NCBI RefSeq assembly: GCF_002591975.1
Contig: NZ_NVQE01000020.1
Span: 1-64,000, forward strand
Source: Mycobacterium neglectum
GTDB lineage: Bacteria > Actinomycetota > Actinomycetes > Mycobacteriales > Mycobacteriaceae
Reading direction: 5' to 3'
DNA length: 64,000 nucleotides
The notes under the pieces were generated by a model. It searched no databases. It saw only the letters and a list, made by a program, of their open reading frames with translations, and was not told the DNA's origin. Positions 9,581-21,105 of the stretch are shown here, one piece after another. Every line of letters begins with the position of its first letter. Position 1 is the first letter of the stretch. A program made the position numbers and the translations under genes.

Positions 9581-11084
9581 TCAAGCTGCAGGCGGCCAGC
9601 ACCAGTTCACGTACGCGCGCCGCGTCGGCCTGACCTTTGGTCGCCTTCATCACCGCGCCGACGATGGCACCTGCGGCCTGCACCTTGCCGCCGCGAATCT
9701 TCTCTGCGACATCGGGATTGGCGGCAAGAGCTTCGTCGACGGCGGCCTGGATCAGCGAGTCATCACGCACGACGGCCAGACCACGATCGGTCATCACCTG
9801 TTCGGGCTCGCCTTCCCCTGCCAGTACGCCCTCGATGACCTGACGGGCCAGCTTGTTCGACAGCTTGCCCTCGTCGACCAGCTTCACCACGGCAGCGACC
9901 TGGGCTGGGGTGATCGGGAGCGTACCGAGTTCGGTGCCAGATTCGTTGGCCTTCTGTACCAAGAAGTTTCCCCACCAAGCCCGCGCGGCTTCGCTGGATG
10001 CGCCGTGCTCGACCGTCGCGGCCACCAGATCGATCGCGCCGTTGTTGACCAGGTCGCGCATCACCTCGTCGGAGATGCCCCAGTCCTGTTGAATCCGGTT
10101 GCGAGTCAGCCACGGTAATTCGGGAATGGTGCCGCGCAGGCGTTCGACGAGTTCCGCGCTCGGCGCCACCGGTTCGAGGTCGGGCTCCGGAAAATACCGG
10201 TAGTCCTGTGCGGTCTCCTTGCTGCGGCCGGCCGTGGTGTGGCCGTCCTCGTGGAAGTGCCGGGTCTCCTGGGTGATCGACCCACCCGCATCGAGAATCG
10301 CTGCCTGGCGGCGCATCTCGTAGCGCACGGCGACTTCGACGCTCTTGAGCGAGTTCACGTTCTTGGTCTCGGTGCGGGTGCCGAACTCCGTTGCACCCTT
10401 GAGCTTCAGCGACAGGTTCGAGTCACAACGCATCGAGCCCTGGTCCATCCGAACGTCGGAAACTCCCAAGGCTCGCAACAGGTCCCGCAGCGCGGTGACG
10501 TACGCCCTGGCGATCTCCGGTGCCCGGTCGCCAGTCCCCTCAATGGGCCTGGTGACGATCTCGATCAGCGGCACGCCTGCCCGGTTGTAGTCGAGCAGCG
10601 ACGTGGTCGCACCCTCGATGCGGCCGGTGTCGCTGCCGAGGTGAGTGAGCTTGCCGGTGTCCTCCTCCATGTGCGCGCGCTCGATCTCCACGCGCCACGT
10701 CGTGCCGTCTTCGAGTGGCACGTCGAGGTATCCGTCGACCGCGATCGGCTCGTCGTACTGGCTGATCTGGTAGTTCTTCGGCTGGTCCGGGTAGAAGTAG
10801 TTCTTCCTGGCGAACCGACCCCACGGTGCGATGTCGCAGTTGAGCGCCAACCCGATCCGGATCGCCGACTCGACCGCGGACTGGTTGAGCACCGGAAGGG
10901 AGCCGGGCAGACCCAGACACACGGGGCACACCTGCGTGTTGGGCTCGCCGCCGAATTCGTTGGTGCACCCGCAGAACATCTTGGTGGCGGTGGAGAGCTC
11001 GACGTGGACTTCCATGCCCATCACTGGTTCGTAGCGGGCGATGACCTCGTCGTAGTCAAGGAGCTCAGCAGCGGCGACAGTCAT
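9573..11084 (-). CDS. gatB: Aspartyl/glutamyl-tRNA amidotransferase subunit B
   Basis: Subunit of GatCAB, which converts Glu-tRNA(Gln) and Asp-tRNA(Asn) to the amides. GatB holds the kinase site and binds tRNA. N-terminal motif [17 protein letters not shown] with zinc-type cysteines at 38, 40, 53 and 56, the cradle domain, and a C-terminal YqeY-like helical tail (about residues 355-503) are all present. Length 503 aa is normal. gatA and gatC lie upstream on the same strand, with pfkA in between, as in other mycobacteria. Confidence 0.97.
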   Translation of the reverse strand: MTVAAAELLDYDEVIARYEPVMGMEVHVELSTATKMFCGCTNEFGGEPNTQVCPVCLGLPGSLPVLNQSAVESAIRIGLALNCDIAPWGRFARKNYFYPDQPKNYQISQYDEPIAVDGYLDVPLEDGTTWRVEIERAHMEEDTGKLTHLGSDTGRIEGATTSLLDYNRAGVPLIEIVTRPIEGTGDRAPEIARAYVTALRDLLRALGVSDVRMDQGSMRCDSNLSLKLKGATEFGTRTETKNVNSLKSVEVAVRYEMRRQAAILDAGGSITQETRHFHEDGHTTAGRSKETAQDYRYFPEPDLEPVAPSAELVERLRGTIPELPWLTRNRIQQDWGISDEVMRDLVNNGAIDLVAATVEHGASSEAARAWWGNFLVQKANESGTELGTLPITPAQVAAVVKLVDEGKLSNKLARQVIEGVLAGEGEPEQVMTDRGLAVVRDDSLIQAAVDEALAANPDVAEKIRGGKVQAAGAIVGAVMKATKGQADAARVRELVLAACSLTS

Positions 11085-11107
11085 GCCACCGAGTCTAGTG
11101 AGCGTCC

Positions 11108-12139
11108 TCAGCCGAAGAACTCGGCGGCGTCGTCGTAGCGGCTCTGGGGCACGAGTTTGAGCTGGCGTACCGCGTCGGCGAGCGGCACCCGGCCGATCTC
11201 CTGGCCTCGCAGCGACACCATCATCCCGTATTCACCGGCGTGCGCGGCGTCGGCGGCGTTCACCCCGAAGCGGGTCGCCAGGATTCGGTCGTATGGCGTC
11301 GGAGTTCCGCCACGCTGCACGTGTCCGAGCACGGTGACCCGGACTTCCTTTCGGATCCGCTTCTCCACTTCGATGGCCAGCTGTTGGGCGACGCCGGTGA
11401 ACTTCTCGTGCCCGAACTCGTCCATGCCGCCTTCGCGCATCGGCATCGAGCCCTCGGCGGGTTTGGCGCCTTCGGCCACCACACAGATGAAGTGCGCGTC
11501 GCCGCGGACGAAGCGCTGCTTGATCAGCCGGCACACTTCCTCCACATCGAACGGCTGCTCGGGAATCAGTGTCATGTGGGCACCGGAGGCGAGCCCGGCG
11601 TTCAATGCGATCCACCCGGCATGACGACCCATCACCTCGACCAGCATCACCCGCTGATGCGACTCAGCCGTGCTGTGCAGTCGATCGATGGCCTCGCTCG
11701 CCACGCCAAGAGCGGTGTCGTGGCCGAAAGTCACGTCAGTGCAGTCGATGTCGTTGTCGATCGTCTTGGGCACACCGACCACCGGGACATTCTCCTCGGA
11801 GAGCCAGTGCGCGGCGGTGAGCGTGCCCTCGCCACCGATGGGGATCAGCACGTCGATCCCGTTGTCGTCCAATGTCTGCTTGATCTGCTCGAGGCCCGCC
11901 TTCAGTTTGTCCGGGTGCACCCGAGCGGTGCCGAGCATCGTCCCACCTTTGGCCAGCAGTCGATCGTTGCGGTCGTCGTTGGCGAGCTGAATTCGACGGT
12001 CCTCCAGCAGCCCGCGCCAACCGTCCAGAAACCCGACGACCGACGAGTGATAGCGCACGTCGCAGGTGCGGACGACGGCCCTGATCACGGCGTTCAGCCC
12101 GGGACAGTCGCCTCCACCGGTGAGTATTCCGATCCGCAT
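11108..12139 (-). CDS. pfkA: 6-phosphofructokinase
   Basis: Commits glucose carbon to glycolysis by phosphorylating fructose 6-phosphate. ATP/PPi-PFK signatures are present: GGGDCPG at 8-14, GGEGT at 102-106 and the catalytic PKTIDND at 124-130. The Gly rather than Asp at the GGEG position is typical of ATP-dependent mycobacterial and plant-like clades; phosphoryl donor use is therefore likely ATP but inferred. Length 343 aa matches mycobacterial PfkA. It sits between gatA and gatB on the same strand. Confidence 0.96.
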   Translation of the reverse strand: MRIGILTGGGDCPGLNAVIRAVVRTCDVRYHSSVVGFLDGWRGLLEDRRIQLANDDRNDRLLAKGGTMLGTARVHPDKLKAGLEQIKQTLDDNGIDVLIPIGGEGTLTAAHWLSEENVPVVGVPKTIDNDIDCTDVTFGHDTALGVASEAIDRLHSTAESHQRVMLVEVMGRHAGWIALNAGLASGAHMTLIPEQPFDVEEVCRLIKQRFVRGDAHFICVVAEGAKPAEGSMPMREGGMDEFGHEKFTGVAQQLAIEVEKRIRKEVRVTVLGHVQRGGTPTPYDRILATRFGVNAADAAHAGEYGMMVSLRGQEIGRVPLADAVRQLKLVPQSRYDDAAEFFG

Positions 12140-12156
12140 ACGCCCATCCTCCCCTG

Positions 12157-13644
12157 TCAGATCGCAGTTGGCAGCGGACCCCGCGCAACTTCATAGGCGG
12201 CCCCAACCCGATACAGCCGGTCGTCGGCCAGCGCAGGCGCCATGATCTGCAGCCCGACCGGCAGATTGTCGTCCGCCGAGAGACCCGACGGCACCGACAT
12301 TCCGCAATGGCCGGCCAGGTTCAGCGGCAGCGTGCACAGGTCGAACAGGTACATGGCCAGCGGATCGTCGACCTTCTCCCCCAGCGGGAAGGCGGTCGTC
12401 GGGGTGGCCGGCGAGATCAGCACGTCGACGTTCTTGTAGGCCTCGTCGAGATCGCGCGCGATCAGCGTGCGCACCTTCTGCGCCTGGTTGTAGTACGCGT
12501 CGTAGTAACCGGCCGACAATGCATAGGTGCCGATCATGATGCGGCGCTTGACTTCTGGGCCGAAGCCTGCGGCGCGGGTCAGTGCCATCACTTCCTCGGC
12601 ACTGTGCGTACCGTCGTCGCCGACCCGCAACCCGTACCGCATCGCGTCGAACCGCGCGAGGTTCGACGACACCTCTGACGGCAGGATCAGGTAGTACGCG
12701 GGCAGCGAGTAGTCGAAGTGCGGGCAGTCGACCTCGCTGATCTCGGCGCCCAGCGCGGTGAGCTGTTCGACGGCGGCATGGAACGACGTCAGCACGCCGT
12801 CCTGGTAGCCGTCGCCGCGTAACTGCTTCACCACCCCGATCCGCACGCCCTTGAGGTCCCCGGCCGCCCCCGAGCGGGCGGCGCCGACCACATCGGGTAC
12901 CACGGCGTCGACCGAGGTCGAGTCCTTCGGGTCGTGACCGGCGATGACCTGGTGCAGCAGCGCGGTGTCCAGCACGGTCCGCGCACACGGCCCACCCTGA
13001 TCCAGCGACGAGGCACACGCGATCAGTCCATAGCGCGACACCGTGCCGTAGGTCGGCTTCACGCCCACCGTCGCGGTCAATGCCGCGGGTTGACGGATCG
13101 ACCCGCCGGTGTCGGACCCGATGGCCAACGGTGCCTGAAACGCGGCCAATGCAGCGGCACTACCGCCACCCGAACCGCCCGGCACGCGGTCGGTGTCCCA
13201 CGGATTGCGGGTCGGACCGTAGGCGGAGTTCTCGGTCGAGCTGCCCATCGCGAACTCGTCCATGTTCGTCTTGCCCAAGATCGGGATGCCCGCAGCACGC
13301 AGCCGCGCGGTGACCGTCGCGTCATACGGCGACGTCCAGCCCTCGAGAATCTTCGACCCGCAGGTGGTCGGCATATCGGTGGCGGTGAATACGTCCTTGA
13401 GCGCCAACGGCACACCGGCAAGCGGCGACGGCAGCGTCTCGCCCGCGGCGACCAAACCATCCACCCGCGCCGCCTCGGCCAGCGCCTTCTCCCCCGCGAC
13501 GTGCAGGAACGCATGATATTCGCCATCGGTCGCCGCGATCTGGTCCAGACAGGCACGCGTCGCCTCGGTCGACGACACCTCCTTGGCCGCGATCTTGGCG
13601 CCGAGCGTGGCGGCGTCCAACCGAATCAGGTCGTCGGCGCTCAT
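12157..13644 (-). CDS. gatA: Aspartyl/glutamyl-tRNA amidotransferase subunit A
   Basis: Glutaminase/amidase subunit of GatCAB, releasing ammonia from glutamine. The amidase-signature triad is visible: Lys83 (ALKDVF), cis-Ser158 (PGGSGGGSA) and nucleophile Ser182 ([11 protein letters not shown]). The GGSGGGS form replaces the more common GGSSGGS, as in other mycobacteria from memory. Length 495 aa. Its ATG overlaps the gatC stop by four bases (ATGA), indicating translational coupling. Confidence 0.97.
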   Translation of the reverse strand: MSADDLIRLDAATLGAKIAAKEVSSTEATRACLDQIAATDGEYHAFLHVAGEKALAEAARVDGLVAAGETLPSPLAGVPLALKDVFTATDMPTTCGSKILEGWTSPYDATVTARLRAAGIPILGKTNMDEFAMGSSTENSAYGPTRNPWDTDRVPGGSGGGSAAALAAFQAPLAIGSDTGGSIRQPAALTATVGVKPTYGTVSRYGLIACASSLDQGGPCARTVLDTALLHQVIAGHDPKDSTSVDAVVPDVVGAARSGAAGDLKGVRIGVVKQLRGDGYQDGVLTSFHAAVEQLTALGAEISEVDCPHFDYSLPAYYLILPSEVSSNLARFDAMRYGLRVGDDGTHSAEEVMALTRAAGFGPEVKRRIMIGTYALSAGYYDAYYNQAQKVRTLIARDLDEAYKNVDVLISPATPTTAFPLGEKVDDPLAMYLFDLCTLPLNLAGHCGMSVPSGLSADDNLPVGLQIMAPALADDRLYRVGAAYEVARGPLPTAI

Positions 13645-13940
13645 TCCGCCTCCCCCAGAATCCGCGGGACCGCGAACCGGCCGTCGACCGCTTTCGGGGC
13701 CTGGGCCAGCGCCTCATCCTGGGTGAGGCACGGTTCGACGTCGTCGGGGCGGAACACGTTGACGTCCTTCAGCGGATTGCCGGTCGGGTCGACCCCACCG
13801 ACGTCGACGGCCTGGATCTGGCTGACGTGACTGAGGATTGCGTCCAGCTGTCCGGCGAAGCTGTCCAGCTCCTCCTCAGCCAGGGCGAGGCGGGCGAGGC
13901 GCGCCAGATGGGCTACCTCGTCTCGAGAGATCTGTGGCAC
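13641..13940 (-). CDS. gatC: Aspartyl/glutamyl-tRNA amidotransferase subunit C
   Basis: Small belt-like subunit that wraps the GatA-GatB interface and stabilises the complex. The helical N-terminus ([21 protein letters not shown]) and the [12 protein letters not shown] strap are typical. GTG 13940 gives 99 aa starting MPQISRDEV, the same length and start position as the M. tuberculosis protein; an in-frame ATG at 13958 adds six residues. First gene of gatC-gatA-pfkA-gatB. Confidence 0.93.
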   Translation of the reverse strand: MPQISRDEVAHLARLARLALAEEELDSFAGQLDAILSHVSQIQAVDVGGVDPTGNPLKDVNVFRPDDVEPCLTQDEALAQAPKAVDGRFAVPRILGEAE

Positions 13941-14013
13941 GCCGCAAAGCCTAGTCATCGCCTCCGCGGCACCCTTGGCCGGAATGCTGAGCCGCACGGC
14001 CTGTGCAACAGTG

Positions 14014-14676
14014 ATGCGCGTGCCTTCGTATCTGCTGCGGGTCCAGCTGGAGGACCGACCTGGCAGCCTCGGCTCGTTAGCCGTCGCGCTCGGCTCCGTT
14101 GGCGCCGACATCCTGTCGCTGGACGTCGTCGAACGCGGCACGGGCTATGCCGTCGACGATCTCGTGGTCGAACTGCCCCAGGGGGCGATGCCCGACATGC
14201 TCATCACCGCCGCTGAGCAGATCAACGGGGTCTATGTCGACGCCATCCGGCCGCACACCGGCCTGCTGGAGGCGCACCGCGAACTCGAGCTCATCGACCA
14301 CATCGCCGCGGCGCCGGCGAAGAAGAAACTGCAGGTTCTCGCCGACGAGGCGCCACACGTACTGCGCGTCGGTTGGTGCACCGTCGTTCGGCTGGCCGAA
14401 TCCGGGCCTCAACGTATCGTCGGAAGCCGCGGAGCCCCCGAGACACAGGCCGCCGAGACTCCTTGGCTGCCAATCGATCACGCCGAATCGCTGGACGGCG
14501 GGGCCGAATGGGTACCGCAGATTTGGCGCGACATGGACACCACGCTGGCCGCCGCACCACTCGGCGACCCCGGAACCGCCGTCGTGCTGGGCAGGCCCGG
14601 CGGTCCGCTGTTCCGCCCGTCGGAGGTCGCGCGGCTGGGATACCTGGCCGGCATAGTCGCGACGATTCTGCGCTGA
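14014..14676 (+). CDS. ACT domain-containing protein (Rv3013-like)
   Basis: A 220-aa cytosolic protein with an N-terminal ACT domain (about residues 4-75: [28 protein letters not shown]), followed by a GAF-like C-terminal half ending in a typical [22 protein letters not shown] segment. ACT domains usually bind amino acids, so a sensing role is likely, but no ligand is known. ATG 14014 is chosen as the ACT domain begins directly after it. Divergent from gatC with about 70 bases between them. Confidence 0.88.
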   Translation: MRVPSYLLRVQLEDRPGSLGSLAVALGSVGADILSLDVVERGTGYAVDDLVVELPQGAMPDMLITAAEQINGVYVDAIRPHTGLLEAHRELELIDHIAAAPAKKKLQVLADEAPHVLRVGWCTVVRLAESGPQRIVGSRGAPETQAAETPWLPIDHAESLDGGAEWVPQIWRDMDTTLAAAPLGDPGTAVVLGRPGGPLFRPSEVARLGYLAGIVATILR

Positions 14677-14677
14677 A

Positions 14678-14935
14678 TCAGCCTCCAGCGGGCACCGGGT
14701 AGCGGTCATTCACATCGGCGTTGGTGTCCTTGCGCGCACAGTGCGCGCAGCAGAAGATCGCGTCCGGCGTCTCGATTCCGTGGCCCAGAATCCGGCATCC
14801 GCAATGCGCGCACTCCGGCGCCAGCTGAGCCGCTGCGCATTCGATACTGTCGAACGTCGCACTCTTGTCGTCGCCCCAGGTCACCGTGAACGCCTTGTCG
14901 TAGTCATTGCCGCAGGTATCGCAAATCGCCATCAC
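14678..14935 (-). CDS. Cys-rich small zinc-ribbon-like protein, 85 aa
   Basis: No named family recognised. Cysteine pairs appear as CDTC (5-8), a lone Cys near 33, CAHCGC (42-47) and CCAHC (about 62-66), enough for two zinc sites. There is no signal peptide, so it is probably a cytosolic zinc protein. The first Met may be replaced by the second (14932). It stops next to the convergent ACT gene (one base apart) and lies downstream of ligA on the same strand, separated by 69 bases. Confidence 0.75.
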   Translation of the reverse strand: MMAICDTCGNDYDKAFTVTWGDDKSATFDSIECAAAQLAPECAHCGCRILGHGIETPDAIFCCAHCARKDTNADVNDRYPVPAGG

Positions 14936-15004
14936 AACTCCTTCGCAGTCACCACCCGGGGTGCCCGGTGCCCCGCGGCGACAAACGCGGCATGCGGCAT
15001 CGTC

Positions 15005-17122
<2,118 letters not shown>

Positions 17123-17169
17123 CTATCCGAGGCCACAGACACGTCGTGCCGAGCGGATACCCTGACCCC

Positions 17170-17577
17170 ATGCCGCATCCGGTGATGTTCCGCGACGACG
17201 ACCCGGTGCTGGCGAAGGTACGCACCCTCGCCCTCGGATTCCCCGAGGCTGTCGAGAAGGTGTCGCACGGCAGACCCTCGTTCTTCGTCTCGAAGATGTT
17301 CCTGATGTACGGCGGCAGCGTCAAACCGGCGACCAAGGGGGCCGACTATGTCCAGTACCCGCAGTCGGTCATGGTCAAGGTCGACGAGAGCGACCGCCGG
17401 GCCCTCGAGCAGGACCGCCGGTTCTTCTTTCCCGCCTACCTGGGCCCATCGGGCTGGCTCGGGCTGGACCTGGCGGCGACGAAGAAGGTCGATTGGAACG
17501 AGGTCGCCGAACTGATCGACGCGTCATATCGGTTGGTCGCGCCCAAGAAGCTCATCGCTCGGCTCGAAGAAGCTTGA
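17170..17577 (+). CDS. MmcQ/YjbR family protein
   Basis: A 135-aa protein of the YjbR/MmcQ superfamily (CyaY-like fold, proposed DNA-binding). The diagnostic order is an N-terminal helix followed by FPEAVEKVSHGRPSFFVSKMF, central VMVKVDESDRRAL, then YLGPSGWLGLDL and a C-terminal SYRLVAPKKL helix. Function is unknown. ATG 17170 begins where similarity to the family would begin; the longer upstream frame lies opposite ligA. Divergent from ligA and 34 bases before the acyl-CoA ligase gene. Confidence 0.85.
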   Translation: MPHPVMFRDDDPVLAKVRTLALGFPEAVEKVSHGRPSFFVSKMFLMYGGSVKPATKGADYVQYPQSVMVKVDESDRRALEQDRRFFFPAYLGPSGWLGLDLAATKKVDWNEVAELIDASYRLVAPKKLIARLEEA

Positions 17578-17611
17578 CCCACAACCGGCAGGCCATGGTT
17601 CGATCACTTCC

Positions 17612-19219
17612 ATGAGCTTCGCGAGCCCCTTCCCCGAAGTCGATATCCCATCCTCGAGCGTCTACGACTTTCTGTTCGACGGCGTCGACGAGGCCGACCT
17701 CGACCGGGTCGCCCTGATCGACGCGAAGTCGGGCAAACAGACCACCTACCGCGAGATGATCGACCGGGTCGACGCGTTCGCCGGAGCGCTGACCGGACGC
17801 GGCATCGGCGTCGGGGACGTCGTGGGCCTGCTGTCACCGAACAGCTCGGGATTCGCAGTCGCCTTCCACGGCATCCTGCGCTCCGGCGCGACAGCCACCA
17901 CCATCAACGCGCTGTTCACCGCCAAAGACATCGCCAAGCAACTGACCGATTCGAACGCCAAGATGCTCGTGACGGTCACGCCCCTGCTCGCGCAGGCGAA
18001 AGAGGCGGCCGCAGCCGTCGGGCTTGCCGACAGCGACCTCGTCGTGCTGGACGGTGACGGCCACGAGATCGCCGGTCATCCCAACGCTGCCGACCTGATG
18101 GAGCAGGGATTGCCTGCGCCAGACGTCAGCTTCGCCCCGTCATCGCACCTTGCGGTGTTGCCGTACAGCTCGGGCACAACCGGAAATCCCAAGGGCGTGA
18201 AGTTGACACACCGCAACCTGGTGGCCAATGTCGCGCAGATCAGGCCGCTGCACGGGATGGTCGCCGACGATGTGGTCGTCGCCGTGTTGCCCTTCTTTCA
18301 CATCTACGGGATGACGGTTCTGCTCAACGCCGCCCTGCACGCGCGGGCACGACTGGTCATCATGGGAAGCTTCGACCTGAACGAATTCCTCGCCAACATC
18401 GCGAACCACAAGTGCACGGTCGCATTCATCGCGCCGCCGGTCGCCGTGGCGCTGGCCAAGCATCCGCTGATCGACGACTACGACCTGGGGTCTCTCAAGG
18501 TCGTCATGTCCGGTGCCGCCCCGTTGGACGCGGACCTCGGGCAGGCGGTCGCCGATCGGTTGGGATGCCGTGTCGTGCAGGGCTACGGGATGAGCGAGCT
18601 GAGCCCCGTCAGCCACATCACCCCGTTCGACGCGGGCGCACATGAAATGAAACTGACCGCACCTCTGAGCTCAGTCGGGTGGACGGTGTCCAACGCCGCG
18701 TCAAAGATCATCGATCCCGAGACCGGTGACGAGATCGATTTCCCCACAGAGGGTCTCAGCAAAACCGGCGAACTCTGGTTCAAGGGCCCGAACGTGATGG
18801 CGGGCTATCTGAACAACGAATCGGCCACCAAGGAGACGATCGACGACGACGGCTGGTTGCACACCGGTGATCTCGCCCAGGTCGACTCAAACGGCTGCGT
18901 CTACATCGTCGACCGGCTCAAGGAACTCATCAAGTACAAGGGCTACCAGGTGCCGCCCGCCGAACTCGAGGCGGTGCTGCTGAGCCACCCGGCGATCGCC
19001 GATGCGGCGGTTGTCGGCGTGATCGACGCAGAAGGCGAAGAGGTGCCAAAGGCTTTCGTGGTCAAGCAGTCCGAAGCAGACCTCGGCGAGGACGAGGTGA
19101 TGGAGTTTGTCGCCGGTCAGGTGGCGCCGTACAAAAAAGTCCGCCAGGTAGCGTTCATCGAGGCGATCCCGAAGTCCGCGTCGGGCAAGATTCTGCGTAA
19201 GGATTTACGAGCGACGTAA
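17612..19219 (+). CDS. AMP-dependent acyl-CoA ligase, 4-coumarate-CoA ligase-like
   Basis: ANL-superfamily adenylating enzyme activating a carboxylic acid to its CoA thioester. The P-loop YSSGTTGNPKG is at 185-195. The aromatic A5 motif QGYGMSELSP is near 318-327. The hinge region GDLAQVDSNGCVYIVDRLKELIKYKG is present. Catalytic Lys526 lies in SASGKILRK. The overall pattern resembles actinobacterial 4CL-like FadD enzymes, so a fatty or aryl acid substrate is possible; the exact one cannot be read. The last 15 bases overlap the convergent secreted-protein gene. Confidence 0.92.
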   Translation: MSFASPFPEVDIPSSSVYDFLFDGVDEADLDRVALIDAKSGKQTTYREMIDRVDAFAGALTGRGIGVGDVVGLLSPNSSGFAVAFHGILRSGATATTINALFTAKDIAKQLTDSNAKMLVTVTPLLAQAKEAAAAVGLADSDLVVLDGDGHEIAGHPNAADLMEQGLPAPDVSFAPSSHLAVLPYSSGTTGNPKGVKLTHRNLVANVAQIRPLHGMVADDVVVAVLPFFHIYGMTVLLNAALHARARLVIMGSFDLNEFLANIANHKCTVAFIAPPVAVALAKHPLIDDYDLGSLKVVMSGAAPLDADLGQAVADRLGCRVVQGYGMSELSPVSHITPFDAGAHEMKLTAPLSSVGWTVSNAASKIIDPETGDEIDFPTEGLSKTGELWFKGPNVMAGYLNNESATKETIDDDGWLHTGDLAQVDSNGCVYIVDRLKELIKYKGYQVPPAELEAVLLSHPAIADAAVVGVIDAEGEEVPKAFVVKQSEADLGEDEVMEFVAGQVAPYKKVRQVAFIEAIPKSASGKILRKDLRAT

Positions 19220-20113
19220 TCTGTCCGCCGCGTGCGCGGCGCGTGCCTGCCGGTATCCGAGTATGGCGCCTGCGGCCGGGATCAGGAGGAGCCCGGTGAG
19301 CCCCCACAACGGATCCGACCAGTCGGCCTCCTGAGACACACCCAGCTGCTGCGTGAGAACCGGCGCCGACGGGAGGGGGGTCACAAAGGACGGCGGCGGC
19401 GCTGGAGCCCGGAATTCGAGCGCAGGCAGAGGCGCAGGCGGCGACGCAACGGGCGCCGGCGGCAGCGACGGGGCCTGGCGTCGCAGTTCGAACTCGCCTC
19501 GCCGGATGCCTGGCGTGTGCCCGTTGCCCAGCGTCAAGCGCGGTGGACTGAACCGGGCCTTCGGGACATCGGCTCGGTAGGAGCCGGACCGATCGGGTGA
19601 GTCCGCTGCGTCGACCCCTCCGACTACGCTCGCGCCGGGTTCACCCGACTCGGCAGCGATGCTCGGTGACAACTCTGCGGCATCGGCGACGTCGGCGGTG
19701 CGCCGTTCGGCGCTGCCGTCCCCATCGCCGCCCTTGCCTGCGGCGAGACTTGGCGCCAACGGCGCGATGCCGGCGCGGTCGATAGGGCCCGATCCAGTCC
19801 CGGCCTCCGGGCTCTCGACGCTGCCCCGTTCGGCGCTGCCGCGCCTATCGTCCTCGCCATGCTTGCGGCTGTTGTCGTTGCGACGGCGGTGGTCATCCCC
19901 GCGATCCGAGCCTCCGCGTCCGTTGCCACGATCAGATCGGTTGCCGTTGCCGTTGCCGCGATCAGAACTGCTGCCCCGATCGGAAGGCGAGCGGCCCGGA
20001 TCTGCGACAGAGACTGTCGCGGGCCTGGCAAGCAGCAGAAAAGCCACGAGAACACCGACACCTGCCGTCAGGCGCGGGGCGAATCGGGCCACAGTTTCTC
20101 CTGCGGGTGGCAA
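19205..20113 (-). CDS. Exported low-complexity protein with C-terminal membrane anchor
   Basis: Unknown family. An N-terminal hydrophobic signal/anchor (LTAGVGVLVAFLLLARPATVSVA) leads into a disordered Arg/Asp/Gly/Asn-rich stretch built on SDRG and DRGNG repeats (about residues 44-85). This is followed by an acidic Ala/Gly/Ser region and a Pro/Ala-rich region. A C-terminal hydrophobic helix (WGLTGLLLIPAAGAILGYRQARA) and basic tail end the protein, as in envelope-anchored proteins. 302 aa; a GTG at the eighth codon is an alternative start. Confidence 0.65.
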   Translation of the reverse strand: MPPAGETVARFAPRLTAGVGVLVAFLLLARPATVSVADPGRSPSDRGSSSDRGNGNGNRSDRGNGRGGSDRGDDHRRRNDNSRKHGEDDRRGSAERGSVESPEAGTGSGPIDRAGIAPLAPSLAAGKGGDGDGSAERRTADVADAAELSPSIAAESGEPGASVVGGVDAADSPDRSGSYRADVPKARFSPPRLTLGNGHTPGIRRGEFELRRQAPSLPPAPVASPPAPLPALEFRAPAPPPSFVTPLPSAPVLTQQLGVSQEADWSDPLWGLTGLLLIPAAGAILGYRQARAAHAADRLRRS

Positions 20114-20128
20114 AGATGAAGGGACATG

Positions 20129-20164
20129 AAAAAACGTTGTCGTCGATGCATTGTTGCATGCGAC
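20129..20164 (-). terminator. Candidate terminator after the ArsR gene
   Basis: GTCGATGCA (20142-20150) pairs with TGCATGCGAC (20155-20164) with one bulge. On the minus strand a run of six T residues follows about eight bases later. It lies downstream of the ArsR stop at 20219. Confidence 0.4.
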
Positions 20165-20218
20165 GGCCGTGCACGGCGGACCTGTCCGACGAACGCGCGA
20201 AGCCTGTGGGGCAAGCCG

Positions 20219-20545
20219 CTATTTGTCCTCGACGTAGGAGCGCAATCGATCAATTGCTTTGTCCCACCGCTGCGACAATGCGTTCAAATATTCGCCGGCA
20301 TCGGCCAGCGGCTCCGGCTGCACCCGCCAGATGCGTTCCCTTCCATGACGCTGACTGCTCACCAGCCCCACCGCTTCCAACAGCAGTAGATGTTTGGTCG
20401 CCGCCTGCCGGCTAACCGATACGACCGTCGTCACCTCGGTGGTCGAGCACGGTCCGCCATCGCACAGGCGGGTGATGATGCGTAGTCGATTCGGATCACC
20501 CAGAGCGTCGAACAACGGCGCCCTGGCGACGGCGGACGCATTCAC
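20219..20545 (-). CDS. ArsR-family winged-helix regulator
   Basis: A 108-aa single-domain winged helix (LFDALGDPNRLRIITRLCDGGPCSTTEVTTVVSVSRQAATKHLLLLEAVGLVSSQRHGRERIWRV). No metal-binding CxC motif is seen, so this is the type paired with SRPBCC (AHSA1) proteins rather than a metal sensor. Its start overlaps the preceding SRPBCC stop by four bases (ATGA). Two GCAAC-N6-GTTGC palindromes before the operon are its likely autoregulatory operators. Confidence 0.9.
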   Translation of the reverse strand: MNASAVARAPLFDALGDPNRLRIITRLCDGGPCSTTEVTTVVSVSRQAATKHLLLLEAVGLVSSQRHGRERIWRVQPEPLADAGEYLNALSQRWDKAIDRLRSYVEDK

Positions 20546-21036
20546 ACCGTCTCGCGCAGCGCCAGGTATTTGCGAACCAACTCGGTCTGGGCGGACCAGC
20601 CTTCGCTGTTGCTGTCGAACGCCGACTGGCGGCGCTCGGCCGGGATGGCGTCAAAGCCGGATTCGACGATGCGCAGCAGCACACCGTCGGACGTGTCTTC
20701 GAGGGTGAACTCCACCAGCGTCGTCGGTTCGTTCGAATACTCCCGGTCGTCTTCGACCCCGAACGGATGCCAGCGGAACGCCAGCCGCCGTTGCGGCTCC
20801 ACCGCGACGATCTGCCAGGCGTCCGCCTGACCAGCGTAGGGCTGCTGGGCTTTGGCCACGTCCTCGTCGACCGTTGTCGGTGTGATGGTGCCGATCACCG
20901 AGGTGCCCGCCACGAACGGCCCGTCGAAGCGCACTCCGAACCACCGGCCGAACTCGTCGGCGTCGCTGATCGCCCGCCAGACTCGATCCAGCGGCGCCTT
21001 CAGGACGACTTGCTTTTCAATGCGATCTGAACTCAT
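20542..21036 (-). CDS. SRPBCC (AHSA1/START-like) domain protein
   Basis: A 164-aa START-like helix-grip protein with a hydrophobic cavity for an unknown ligand; many such proteins are co-transcribed with ArsR regulators. The opening IEKQVVLKAPLDRVWRAISDADEFGRWFG and the later TTLVEFTLEDTSDGVLLRIVESGF are diagnostic. ATG 21036 is chosen because AGGAGG lies six bases upstream; a TTG at 21042 is weaker. First gene of the two-gene operon, ahead of ArsR. Confidence 0.88.
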   Translation of the reverse strand: MSSDRIEKQVVLKAPLDRVWRAISDADEFGRWFGVRFDGPFVAGTSVIGTITPTTVDEDVAKAQQPYAGQADAWQIVAVEPQRRLAFRWHPFGVEDDREYSNEPTTLVEFTLEDTSDGVLLRIVESGFDAIPAERRQSAFDSNSEGWSAQTELVRKYLALRETV

Positions 21037-21038
21037 AT

Positions 21039-21054
21039 GCAACCTCCTGGTTGC
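21039..21054. promoter_or_regulatory. Operator copy 1 (GCAAC-N6-GTTGC) over the SRPBCC ribosome-binding site
   Basis: GCAACCTCCTGGTTGC. The AGGAGG ribosome-binding site lies inside the palindrome. It is 46 bases, centre to centre, from the second copy. Confidence 0.7.
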
Positions 21055-21059
21055 GCTTC

Positions 21060-21105
21060 ACGTTAGCGACCACGGCGGCAACGCGCAACCTTTTAGTTGC
21101 GCGTT
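21060..21105 (-). promoter_or_regulatory. SRPBCC-arsR promoter with operator copy 2
   Basis: On the minus strand a -35 TTGCGC (21083-21088) and a -10 TAACGT (21060-21065) are 17 bases apart. A 26-base inverted repeat (21080-21105) has 10-base perfect arms, AACGCGCAAC and complement, with the same GCAAC-N6-GTTGC core at 21085-21100. It covers the -35 element. Confidence 0.7.
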
